Shown one piece after another: positions 1-5,275 of a stretch of 5,551 nucleotides of DNA (positions are counted from its first letter, which is position 1; each line of letters starts with the position of its first letter). Source of the DNA: Synergistaceae bacterium (lineage in GTDB: Bacteria > Synergistota > Synergistia > Synergistales > Synergistaceae). Position numbers and translations under genes: made by a program. Under the pieces are notes generated by a model. The model ran no database searches. It worked only from the letters and a program-made list of their open reading frames with translations, and had not been told where the DNA came from. The stretch lies in NCBI GenBank assembly GCA_012727545.1, contig JAAYHA010000014.1, positions 1 to 5,551 on the forward strand, written 5' to 3'.

Positions 1-1109
1 CCGTACGCAGCCAGCCTTTTGTAACGCGGTTTGCGAAGTTCAAGATCCCTTATTATTGCAGCTGGGCGAAAATCAAAGTGCTCCCTGATCAGCTCTGTGA
101 TCTTCTGGTCAGAAACGGTCCCTGTGCCGAAAGTTTCTACCATTATCGATACAGGCTTTGCTACGCCTATAGCATAAGCCACCTGTATCTGGCAGGCCGC
201 GGCAAGAGCGGAAGCAACAACATTTTTGGCTACGTATCTGGCCATGTAGGCACCCGACCTGTCGACCTTCGTCGGGTCTTTGCCGGAAAAGGCACCTCCG
301 CCGTGAGGAACAGCGCCGCCATAGGTATCAACAATTATTTTTCTTCCTGTGAGTCCGCTGTCAGCCTGCGGTCCTCCCATGACAAAACGCCCTGTCGGAT
401 TGATAAGGATCCTTGGTTTTTTTTCTATCAAGGATTCCGGAATGACGGGTGCTATTACGAACTTTTCAACATCTTCAGCTATCTGCTGCTGCTCAACGGC
501 AGGATGATGCTGCGTACTTATGACTATCGTGTCGACACGGACAGGTTTGCCGTCCACATACTCTACAGTGACCTGAGCCTTACCGTCCGGACGAAGATAG
601 GGGATAGTCTTGTTTTTTCTGACTTCAGCAAGTTTGCGTGTCAGTTTATGTGCAAGTGAGATCGGCATAGGCATCAGTTCCTCTGTCTCATCACAAGCAT
701 AACCGACCATCAGTCCCTGGTCTCCCGCTCCTATCTTGTCTATTTCATCTTCAGAAAGGTCTCTGGCCTCGAGTGCCTTGTCCACTCCCTGTTTTATATC
801 AGAGGATTGCTCATCGATCGCTGTTAATACCGCACATGTATCTCCGTCGAAACCATACTTTGCCCTTGTGTAGCCTACTTGCTTCACAGTATCCCTTGTT
901 ATCTTTGGAATGTCTACATAGCAGCTCGTTGTTATCTCCCCTGCTACTACTACAAGTCCTGTGCTGACAAGGGTCTCACATGCGACTCTCCCCATCGGGT
1001 CTTCCTTGAGGATAGCGTCCAGTATCGCATCTGATATTTGATCTGCGAGTTTGTCAGGGTGTCCTTCAGTCACTGATTCTGACGTGATAAGATACCTTTC
1101 TTTGCTCAT
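1..1109 (-). CDS. metK: S-adenosylmethionine synthetase (methionine adenosyltransferase), C-terminus cut by window edge
   Basis: Cytosolic enzyme that makes S-adenosylmethionine from methionine and ATP, releasing phosphate and pyrophosphate. The visible 369 codons cover nearly all of the usual 380-400 residue protein; only the last 20-30 residues lie beyond the left edge. Seen directly: the N-terminal TEGHPDK motif (residues 14-20, catalytic His17, metal-binding Asp19), the family signature GAGDQGLMVGY (127-137), and the second signature GGGAFSGKD (270-278) that carries the P-loop-like lysine. The three-domain fold is therefore intact as far as can be read. The ATG at 1107-1109 is chosen because GGAGG (1118-1122) sits 8 nt upstream. 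It follows the GNAT gene after a 113-bp gap, which holds a plausible promoter and a hairpin, so it may be transcribed both from its own start and by readthrough. No SAM riboswitch is visible. The family call is near certain. Confidence 0.98.
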   Translation of the reverse strand, partial: MSKERYLITSESVTEGHPDKLADQISDAILDAILKEDPMGRVACETLVSTGLVVVAGEITTSCYVDIPKITRDTVKQVGYTRAKYGFDGDTCAVLTAIDEQSSDIKQGVDKALEARDLSEDEIDKIGAGDQGLMVGYACDETEELMPMPISLAHKLTRKLAEVRKNKTIPYLRPDGKAQVTVEYVDGKPVRVDTIVISTQHHPAVEQQQIAEDVEKFVIAPVIPESLIEKKPRILINPTGRFVMGGPQADSGLTGRKIIVDTYGGAVPHGGGAFSGKDPTKVDRSGAYMARYVAKNVVASALAAACQIQVAYAIGVAKPVSIMVETFGTGTVSDQKITELIREHFDFRPAAIIRDLELRKPRYKRLAAY

Positions 1110-1132
1110 TTCAAACACCTCCGTTTATATTT

Positions 1133-1152
1133 GCAGCTGATTTTCAGCTTGC
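1133..1152 (-). promoter_or_regulatory. Stem-loop in the metK 5' leader
   Basis: Perfect 6-bp arms (AGCTGA and TCAGCT) around a 3-nt AAA loop, extended by two further G-C pairs past a single bulged A. It lies 10 nt upstream of the metK Shine-Dalgarno. If the promoter proposed at 1162-1190 is real, this hairpin would be at the very 5' end of the mRNA, where such stems often protect transcripts. It has no U-tract, so it is not a terminator. The role is inferred. Confidence 0.4.
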
Positions 1153-1161
1153 CATCGTAAG

Positions 1162-1190
1162 ATTTTATTGCCAAACGCTCTTTTTGACCA
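1162..1190 (-). promoter_or_regulatory. Candidate sigma70-type promoter for metK
   Basis: A TAAAAT -10 (1162-1167, one mismatch to consensus) lies 17 bp from a TGGTCA -35 (1185-1190, four of six matches). Transcription would start near 1155, giving a leader of about 46 nt. The spacing is ideal but the -35 is weak. The alternative is that metK is read only by readthrough from the genes upstream. Confidence 0.35.
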
Positions 1191-1210
1191 GAGCCGGTGT
1201 TACAGCTCTG
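1189..1210 (-). repeat. Inverted repeat between GNAT gene and metK (weak terminator candidate)
   Basis: Six-bp arms CAGAGC (1189-1194) and GCTCTG (1205-1210) flank a 10-nt loop, starting 13 nt after the GNAT stop codon. On the minus strand it is followed by GTCAAAAAG rather than a run of T, so it is at best an inefficient terminator or a 3'-end stabilising stem. It touches the proposed metK -35. Confidence 0.25.
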
Positions 1211-1222
1211 CTTTATTGGCTT

Positions 1223-1672
1223 TCAGGAATATTCTATAGGCCGCCTCTGCAATATCAGGAGTCCATCTCTTGTCTCAAATCCCAACTTGCACATGAAGTC
1301 GATAAGTTCGCTAGTGTAGGTAACTATCAGGGGGACAGGCTTTATGGCAGGGTGATTCAGAGCGTAACCAAGCAGGCTTGAACCCAGTCCTTTCCCCTGG
1401 TGATCCGGATGAACAAGTATATCCCAGAGAGAACCCCTGTATACAAAATCTGTGATGATACGGCAGAAGGCAACAAGTTTACCGTTATATCTGACAGAAA
1501 AACACATGCTCGTTCCTTCCAGCATCTTTTCGATCTGTTCAAGAGAGCGGCTCCTGCCCCAACGTGTAAACCTGTAGAGGTCCTGAAGTTCTTCGGGCGT
1601 TATTGCAAGCTTGCTGTCGTAATAATAATAACCCGGACAGACATTCTCGTTGCTTTCAGAATTTTGTTTCAT
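1223..1672 (-). CDS. GNAT-family N-acetyltransferase
   Basis: A 149-residue protein with the GNAT (Gcn5-related) fold, expected to move an acetyl group from acetyl-CoA to an amine on a small molecule or protein; the substrate cannot be read from sequence. Motif A is clear: strand SLWDILVHP (81-89) followed by the acetyl-CoA pyrophosphate loop Q92-G-K-G95-L-G97, matching Q/R-x-x-G-x-G/A. The typical motif B end, FMCKLGFE (126-133), is present. The N-terminal part (ELQDLYRFTRWGRSRSLEQI, 28-47) resembles the Ycf52-like, plant and cyanobacterial subgroup of single-domain GNATs. The ATG at 1670-1672 is chosen over in-frame starts further upstream because AGAGGA (1681-1686) lies 8 nt before it; those upstream starts would run deep into the zinc-ribbon gene. 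It overlaps the 3' end of that gene by 17 bp in another frame, which suggests translational coupling. The family is secure, the specificity unknown. Confidence 0.9.
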   Translation of the reverse strand: MKQNSESNENVCPGYYYYDSKLAITPEELQDLYRFTRWGRSRSLEQIEKMLEGTSMCFSVRYNGKLVAFCRIITDFVYRGSLWDILVHPDHQGKGLGSSLLGYALNHPAIKPVPLIVTYTSELIDFMCKLGFETRDGLLILQRRPIEYS

Positions 1673-1946
1673 CGGGATCATCCTCTGTCTCTTCTTGATC
1701 ATAATTGCAGCCTTCTCCATTTTCCTCGCACGAACCATGCTTTTCCTGTATATGGCCGGCAAGCGCAAGACCTCCAATTATCTTCCGGAGATCTCCGCGT
1801 CTGGCATCCTTGCTGATCGTCAACTCCATCACCTGTCCGGCTCCGCACTTTGAGCAGGTCCAGACAGCACGCGCAATTCCATCCGGACCGGGAGAACCGG
1901 CAAGGACCTTAACTTCACCGCATTTCTGGCAAGCTACTATGAGCAT
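1656..1946 (-). CDS. Small zinc-ribbon protein with His/Cys and acidic C-terminal tail
   Basis: I do not recognise a named family. The 96-residue product has two CxxC knuckles, C6-Q-K-C9 and C31-S-K-C34, spaced as in a four-cysteine zinc ribbon. The first sits four residues from the start (MLIVACQKCGE) and the second in WTCSKCGAGQV. A basic stretch, KDARRGDLRK (46-55), follows, then a short helix-like segment GGLALAGHI. The tail has H65, H70, C73 and C80, which could form a second metal site, and ends in a strongly acidic DQEETEDDPDE (83-93). The ATG at 1944-1946 is supported by AAGAGG (1955-1960) 8 nt upstream. It has no signal peptide or membrane segment, so it is probably cytosolic, and may bind nucleic acid or a protein partner. 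It is followed by the overlapping GNAT gene, so the two are likely made together. It is a real gene judging by its RBS, cysteine spacing and coupling; its function is unknown. Confidence 0.8.
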   Translation of the reverse strand: MLIVACQKCGEVKVLAGSPGPDGIARAVWTCSKCGAGQVMELTISKDARRGDLRKIIGGLALAGHIQEKHGSCEENGEGCNYDQEETEDDPDETKF

Positions 1947-1997
1947 AAAATAAACCTCTTTTCACCATGTATAAAAAGACCTTAGAACGAACTATAC

Positions 1998-2018
1998 CTC
2001 TGCTGGTCTTCAGTAGAG
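1998..2018. repeat. Imperfect inverted repeat upstream of the zinc-ribbon gene
   Basis: Arms CTCTGCTG (1998-2005) and CAGTAGAG (2011-2018) differ at one position and enclose GTCTT. A TATAGT box on the minus strand lies next to it at 1991-1996, so it could be an operator or a leader structure. There is no convincing -35 for that box, and the repeat may be chance. Confidence 0.2.
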
Positions 2019-2067
2019 ATGATTCCGTGAGAATTAAATACAATTGGACGAAGAAAGATATTTTCTT

Positions 2068-3267
2068 TTATTTAATTTTAAATTTGATCTTTACAGGGCC
2101 TTCAGTGTAAATATCTTCTGCGGCATATATCCCAAGAATTACATCTGATTTAGAATTCGTAATATCTTCAATGACCTGCATAAATTCAGCAGTATCTATC
2201 GAACCGACGTTACCGCTCAAGGGATCTCTGAGAACTCCCTCTCTGGCAGCCCGCAGGTTGACGTCCCTGAGCATGATAAACAGCGACTCCTCAACATCTT
2301 CTCTCTGCGATCCTTTATTAATGTTTTTCTCTGCAAGCATATCTCCGGAATTAAATATCACTTTTGTACTGTAAGTCTCGAGTTCTGCCATTACCGGCTC
2401 CCCCTCAACAGCGTTCGAAAGCGCGGTCAGCCGGAGCAGGTAGCGGCCAGGAGTTTTGGAAATGACAGATTTTGCCCTGTCTATTGAATTTTTATCGACC
2501 AAGGGCCTTTTGATGGACTCAGGATTAGTTCCAAAACGATAAGCGAGGAGAGCCTGAGTCTCTACAATAAGCCTTTCGACTGCCTGATCGACCTGGTTCA
2601 TAGTTGTTTCCGGTCCGCTTATTACTCCCTGTGCAAGCCTTTCACCTGTCAAAGCTGCTATCCTGCCCTCTCGGAGGCGCTGTATATCAGCTTTGAGCTT
2701 TTCTGCTTCCTGTTTAAGGGCGGCGACCGAGGCCTCAAGTTTTTTGCTTTCCTGCTCCAGAACAGCTTTTTCTTTTAGAAGCGCCTTCTGTTCTTCTTCT
2801 GTCTTATCCTTTATTTTTGTCATTTTTTCCAGCTCAGTCCTGGCTTCATTAAGGCTTTTAGTCCCGGCTGAGAGCTTCTCTTCAAGGGCATGAAGCTCCT
2901 CCTGTTTTTCAATGACGTCTCCCTTGCTCCTAAAGAGTTCTACTTCCATACCCTGAAGATTGGTCCTGTTTTGCTGGAGTTCTGCAGTTAAAGTCGTGAT
3001 CTGATTTTGTACATAATTCATGCTGAAAAGAGCTGTCCTTACGGGTTCAGAGGCAATGCTTATAACAAGGAGCGTGAACAAAGCAATGCCAATTCCTGTT
3101 ATTACAGAAATTATTCTTGAAGTATATTTTGGGCGCAGCTTTAAAAATGTCACCCGCTTTTTGCCAAGCTTCATTCCAATTATGTCGCCGACCCACGCAA
3201 CAACGGCACTGACAATAGCCAGTGTTCCAAGAAGGCTCCAATTCATTTCTCTGAAGAGTTCAAACAA
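2068..3267 (-). CDS. DUF3084 family membrane-anchored coiled-coil protein
   Basis: A 399-residue protein of unknown function. The N-terminus has two hydrophobic segments (about 11-30 and 52-72). The loop between them (GDIIGMKLGKKRVTFLKLRP, 27-46, then KYTS) matches the family pattern GD-x-G-x-GK-x-R-x-LRP-x-T known from cyanobacterial and other DUF3084 proteins. Residues about 84-202 are a long, highly charged Glu/Lys/Gln-rich coiled coil, and 203-399 form a compact domain of mixed character ending in KIKFKIK. Two TMs would place the coiled coil and C-terminal domain on one side of the membrane, probably outside the cytoplasm by the positive-inside rule (loop rich in Lys/Arg). I chose the TTG at 3265-3267 because GAGGGAG ends 8 nt upstream. 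The ATG at 3244-3246 (392 residues) has no well-placed RBS but fits the usual family N-terminus. Still earlier starts lie upstream of the promoter. The family call is good; the exact start is less sure. Confidence 0.85.
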   Translation of the reverse strand: MFELFREMNWSLLGTLAIVSAVVAWVGDIIGMKLGKKRVTFLKLRPKYTSRIISVITGIGIALFTLLVISIASEPVRTALFSMNYVQNQITTLTAELQQNRTNLQGMEVELFRSKGDVIEKQEELHALEEKLSAGTKSLNEARTELEKMTKIKDKTEEEQKALLKEKAVLEQESKKLEASVAALKQEAEKLKADIQRLREGRIAALTGERLAQGVISGPETTMNQVDQAVERLIVETQALLAYRFGTNPESIKRPLVDKNSIDRAKSVISKTPGRYLLRLTALSNAVEGEPVMAELETYSTKVIFNSGDMLAEKNINKGSQREDVEESLFIMLRDVNLRAAREGVLRDPLSGNVGSIDTAEFMQVIEDITNSKSDVILGIYAAEDIYTEGPVKIKFKIK

Positions 3268-3275
3268 AGGCTTCT

Positions 3276-3282
3276 CTCCCTC
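3276..3282 (-). promoter_or_regulatory. Shine-Dalgarno that favours a TTG start for the DUF3084 gene
   Basis: GAGGGAG ends 8 nt before TTG (3265-3267), the same spacing seen at the other starts in the window. The nearest ATG (3244-3246) has only AGAG two nt away, too close to work well. Confidence 0.6.
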
Positions 3283-3327
3283 AGGACATGATCTTTGAAC
3301 GCGTATAAAAATATCACAAACACTGAC

Positions 3328-3359
3328 ATTATAGCAGGATAATTTTACCTGTTTTTCAA
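3328..3359 (-). promoter_or_regulatory. Extended -10 promoter for the DUF3084 gene
   Basis: TGCTATAAT (3328-3336) is a perfect TG-N-TATAAT extended -10. A TTGAAA (3354-3359) lies upstream but at 20 bp, longer than the optimal 17; extended -10 promoters depend less on the -35. Transcription would start near 3321, about 54 nt before the TTG. It lies just after the lat terminator, so the DUF3084 gene begins a new transcription unit. Confidence 0.55.
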
Positions 3360-3376
3360 TAATAATGTAAAAAGAC

Positions 3377-3412
3377 AAAAAATTAAATGGTCCGGCTGGT
3401 GCCGGACCATTT
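3377..3412 (-). terminator. Intrinsic terminator of lat
   Basis: A perfect 12-bp stem (3385-3396 with 3401-3412; GC-rich core GGTCCGGC/GCCGGACC) closes a 4-nt ACCA loop. On the minus strand the stem ends in TTT, followed by AA and six T (3377-3382), with another T-run after that. It begins 36 nt past the lat stop codon. This is a textbook Rho-independent terminator, and it separates lat from the DUF3084 unit. Confidence 0.92.
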
Positions 3413-3448
3413 TGATTCAAAGGAATGCTCCACTAAATGTTTGTATTA

Positions 3449-4816
3449 TTACTTTTTGAAAACAGCCTTCGCGGCCTTGCGGGATATTTCGATACCCTTT
3501 TCGAGGTCTGCGACCGGAACGTTAAGTGCCGGACGGAAGCGTACTGTGTTGGCACCGCATCCGAGGATCAGCATCTTGTTTGCATGGCATTCCTTGAGGA
3601 ATTTGTCACGTAACTCAGGGCTGCAGATGTCATATGCGCACATAAGTCCCTTTCCTCTTACGTTCCTGATAAACTCGGGGAATTCAGCCTGAAGTTCATT
3701 GAGTCCCTTAAGAAGCGCAGGGCCTGCTACGTTGCTTACATAGTCAAGGATTTTCTCTTCGCGGTAAATCTCAAGGTACTTAGCTGAACGTACCATGTCA
3801 ACCGTGTTGCCGCCCCAGGTTGAATTTATACGGCTTGAAACTGTGAAACAGTTCTTCTCAACTTCATCGACCCTGGGGCCGGCGACGAGACCGCAGACCT
3901 GGGCCTTCTTACCAAATGCGAAGATATCTGGTTTTACAGGTGTGTGGTGCTCCCAAGCCCACATCTTACCCGTAATACCCATCCCGCACTGGACTTCATC
4001 AAATATCAGCATTATATCGGATTCGTCGCATACCTGACGCAGCTGCTGGAAGAACTCAGTACGGAACTGATTGTCTCCTCCTTCGCCCTGGATCGTCTCA
4101 ATGATGATAGCTGCAATACCGTTTGGATCGTCGGCAATTGCATGTTTGATCTGCTTAAGAGAAAGTGCCTCAAGCCATTCCACTTCACCAAGATGATCTT
4201 TGAGAGGGAATGTAACTTTGGGGTTGACCACGCGTGGCCAGTCGTTAAACTTTGCAAAACGCTGATGCTTGTTAGGATCGTTCGTGTTGGTTACAGAGAG
4301 GGTGTATCCGCTGCGGCCGTGGAAGGCCTCATTGAAGTGCATGATTTTCGTTCCGACTTTGCCATTGTATGCTTCTCCCTTTGTAATTTTGCCAGCGGCA
4401 AGAAGTTTGCTGACCTTCCAGTCCATGGCTACTTTGAAGGTATTCTCAACGGCCAGTGTTCCGTAATCAATAAAGAATGTATGGTTAAATCCTTCAGGTA
4501 CTGCTACCTCTCCGAACATTTTTACAAACTCCGCCATTTCCTGAGTGTAAATGTCAGAGTTTGCGACCTTGTTTATCGCAACGCGGAATATCTTTTCTTT
4601 GAATTCAGGAGTTTCGAGCTTGGGGTGGTTCATCCCAAAGGGTGAAGATGCAAAGAAGGTGTAGAAGTCAAGCCAGTCGGCCCCGCTTGCTGAATCATGA
4701 ATATGGCTGCCTTTGGATTTTTCCATATCGATAACGATATCGAAACCATCTCTGAGCAAAAGGCTTTCAATTGTTTTAAAAACATCCTTGGGCGCTACTG
4801 AATAATTTACTGTCAT
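3449..4816 (-). CDS. lat: L-lysine 6-aminotransferase (lysine epsilon-aminotransferase)
   Basis: A PLP enzyme of aminotransferase class III, 455 residues, close to the 450 of characterised LATs. It transfers the epsilon-amino group of lysine to 2-oxoglutarate, giving glutamate and 2-aminoadipate 6-semialdehyde (which cyclises to piperideine-6-carboxylate). Seen: FHGRSGYTLSVTN (165-177) with the substrate-binding Arg168; ETIQGEGGD (240-248), with the glutamate that gates dual substrate use; DEVQCGMG (273-280), with Asp273 for the PLP ring nitrogen; FGKKAQVCG (301-309), with Lys303 as the Schiff-base lysine, a LAT hallmark; and STWGGN (332-337), phosphate contact from the partner subunit. The PLP phosphate loop reads FIDYGTLAVEN (115-125) where LATs usually have GGALAVEN. 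The ATG at 4814-4816 is chosen over the ATG at 4844-4846 because AGGAGG (4825-4830) is 8 nt before it. It stands alone: a long AT-rich leader region upstream, its own terminator downstream, no piperideine-carboxylate dehydrogenase beside it. Confidence 0.93.
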   Translation of the reverse strand: MTVNYSVAPKDVFKTIESLLLRDGFDIVIDMEKSKGSHIHDSASGADWLDFYTFFASSPFGMNHPKLETPEFKEKIFRVAINKVANSDIYTQEMAEFVKMFGEVAVPEGFNHTFFIDYGTLAVENTFKVAMDWKVSKLLAAGKITKGEAYNGKVGTKIMHFNEAFHGRSGYTLSVTNTNDPNKHQRFAKFNDWPRVVNPKVTFPLKDHLGEVEWLEALSLKQIKHAIADDPNGIAAIIIETIQGEGGDNQFRTEFFQQLRQVCDESDIMLIFDEVQCGMGITGKMWAWEHHTPVKPDIFAFGKKAQVCGLVAGPRVDEVEKNCFTVSSRINSTWGGNTVDMVRSAKYLEIYREEKILDYVSNVAGPALLKGLNELQAEFPEFIRNVRGKGLMCAYDICSPELRDKFLKECHANKMLILGCGANTVRFRPALNVPVADLEKGIEISRKAAKAVFKK

Positions 4817-4824
4817 TTGCACTA

Positions 4825-4830
4825 CCTCCT
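4825..4830 (-). promoter_or_regulatory. Shine-Dalgarno setting the lat start
   Basis: A perfect AGGAGG stands 8 nt before the ATG at 4814-4816. It lies inside the ten extra codons that the in-frame ATG at 4844-4846 would add, so the shorter 455-residue protein is the real one. Confidence 0.9.
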
Positions 4831-4841
4831 TAGAATTTTGT

Positions 4842-4860
4842 ACCATATATCATACATGGT
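4842..4860. promoter_or_regulatory. Candidate operator: imperfect palindrome upstream of lat
   Basis: ACCATATATCATACATGGT has two 9-bp arms about a central C, matching at eight of nine positions. It lies 12 nt upstream of the lat Shine-Dalgarno and downstream of the candidate promoters, where a repressor could block transcription. Size and symmetry suit a dimeric helix-turn-helix regulator. No regulator gene is in the window, so this is an inference from position and symmetry. Confidence 0.35.
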
Positions 4861-4931
4861 TCATTATTGCTTCAAATCGATGCTATAAGTTTAATATTCC
4901 TATTTGCTTAAATCAAGACTACATTTCCAGA

Positions 4932-4960
4932 ATACTATACACAATTCATATCAATAGCAA
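4932..4960 (-). promoter_or_regulatory. Candidate lat promoter, proximal
   Basis: TTGCTA (4955-4960) and TAGTAT (4932-4937) are separated by an ideal 17 bp; each matches consensus at four of six positions. An overlapping TATAGT at 4934-4939 matches better but leaves only 15 bp. Transcription would start near 4925. The region is so AT-rich that chance matches are expected. Confidence 0.3.
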
Positions 4961-4966
4961 GAAGTA

Positions 4967-4995
4967 TTTACATAGCATAAACACCCTTTTGTCAA
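4967..4995 (-). promoter_or_regulatory. Candidate lat promoter, distal
   Basis: A perfect TTGACA -35 (4990-4995) lies 17 bp from TGTAAA (4967-4972, four of six). The leader would be about 145 nt and would include the operator-like palindrome. It competes with the proximal candidate; neither is decisive. Confidence 0.3.
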
Positions 4996-5006
4996 AAAAA
5001 TCAAAA

Positions 5007-5018
5007 ATTTCTAGAAAT
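5007..5018. repeat. 12-bp perfect palindrome
   Basis: ATTTCTAGAAAT is fully self-complementary and lies just upstream of the distal lat -35. It contains TTCTAGAA. It could be a protein-binding site, but AT-rich DNA makes such palindromes more likely by chance. Confidence 0.35.
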
Positions 5019-5045
5019 ATTTTAAAATTATTATTGATTTAACTG

Positions 5046-5064
5046 ATGAAATATAAAATTTCAT
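5046..5064. repeat. Short AT hairpin
   Basis: Perfect 7-bp arms ATGAAAT (5046-5052) and ATTTCAT (5058-5064) surround ATAAA. With a single G-C pair per arm it would be weak in RNA, and no T-tract follows at the right distance. Its role is unknown. Confidence 0.25.
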
Positions 5065-5275
5065 TACAGTAATAAATTAAAAATAAAATTATAGTTCAAC
5101 AAAAGAACTTAATTGATTTGACAATTCTGAATATTGTTCGATAGCAATCTTTGATCTTCGTGTACATTTTACCCTAATCTTTCCTTAAAAAAAATTGAAT
5201 CACCTTGTCTCATTGGTTTCTTTTGTTATAAACCTAATCTGTAAAGGGAAGAACAAGAGCATAATTTTTAAAAAT

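Larger units (their letters stand above)
4831..5275. other. Gene-free AT-rich region between mreB and lat
   Basis: No convincing gene lies in these 445 bp. Hand counting gives about 24% GC over 4861-5220 and about 16% over 4981-5100, against roughly 45% in the neighbouring coding sequence. It holds several candidate lat promoters, a 19-bp operator-like palindrome, a 12-bp perfect palindrome (5007-5018), a 7-bp-arm hairpin (5046-5064), and an isolated TATAAT on the minus strand at 5088-5093 without a matching -35. The 8-mer CCTAATCT occurs at 5173-5180 and 5233-5240. A minus-strand run of eight T (5187-5194) downstream of mreB has no GC-rich stem before it. It may be a long regulatory leader or a decayed remnant of lost sequence. 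Confidence 0.7.

Noticed and set aside
78..659. 193-codon open frame on the plus strand opposite metK
   Set aside because: It is antisense to metK, whose minus-strand frame shows all family motifs; the plus-strand translation shows no recognisable domain.
1673..1777. N-terminal extension of the GNAT frame
   Set aside because: It would overlap most of the zinc-ribbon gene and has no well-placed RBS; the extra residues are Lys/Arg-rich and not part of the GNAT fold.
2051..2067. Hairpin AAGAAA/TTTCTT just after the DUF3084 stop as a terminator
   Set aside because: The stem is almost all A-T, and on the minus strand no T-tract follows; readthrough into the zinc-ribbon gene seems likely.
3268..3420. 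N-terminal extension of the DUF3084 frame to 450 residues
   Set aside because: It would begin downstream of the lat stop, within the terminator, and upstream of the extended -10 promoter, so the normal mRNA would not include it.
3944..4645. 233-codon open frame on the plus strand inside lat
   Set aside because: Shadow of the lat reading frame; the minus-strand protein is clearly a conserved aminotransferase.
5118..5146. Plus-strand TTGACA promoter
   Set aside because: The -35 is perfect, but at 17 bp the -10 position reads ATAGCA, and no plus-strand gene follows.
5173..5240. Direct repeat of CCTAATCT 60 bp apart as a regulatory iteron
   Set aside because: Only two copies of an 8-mer in AT-rich DNA, with different flanks; chance is a sufficient explanation.
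4817..5275. Lysine riboswitch upstream of lat
   Set aside because: The region is long enough, but it is too AT-rich for the conserved GC-paired multi-helix junction and I see no matching core elements. A covariance-model scan would settle it.
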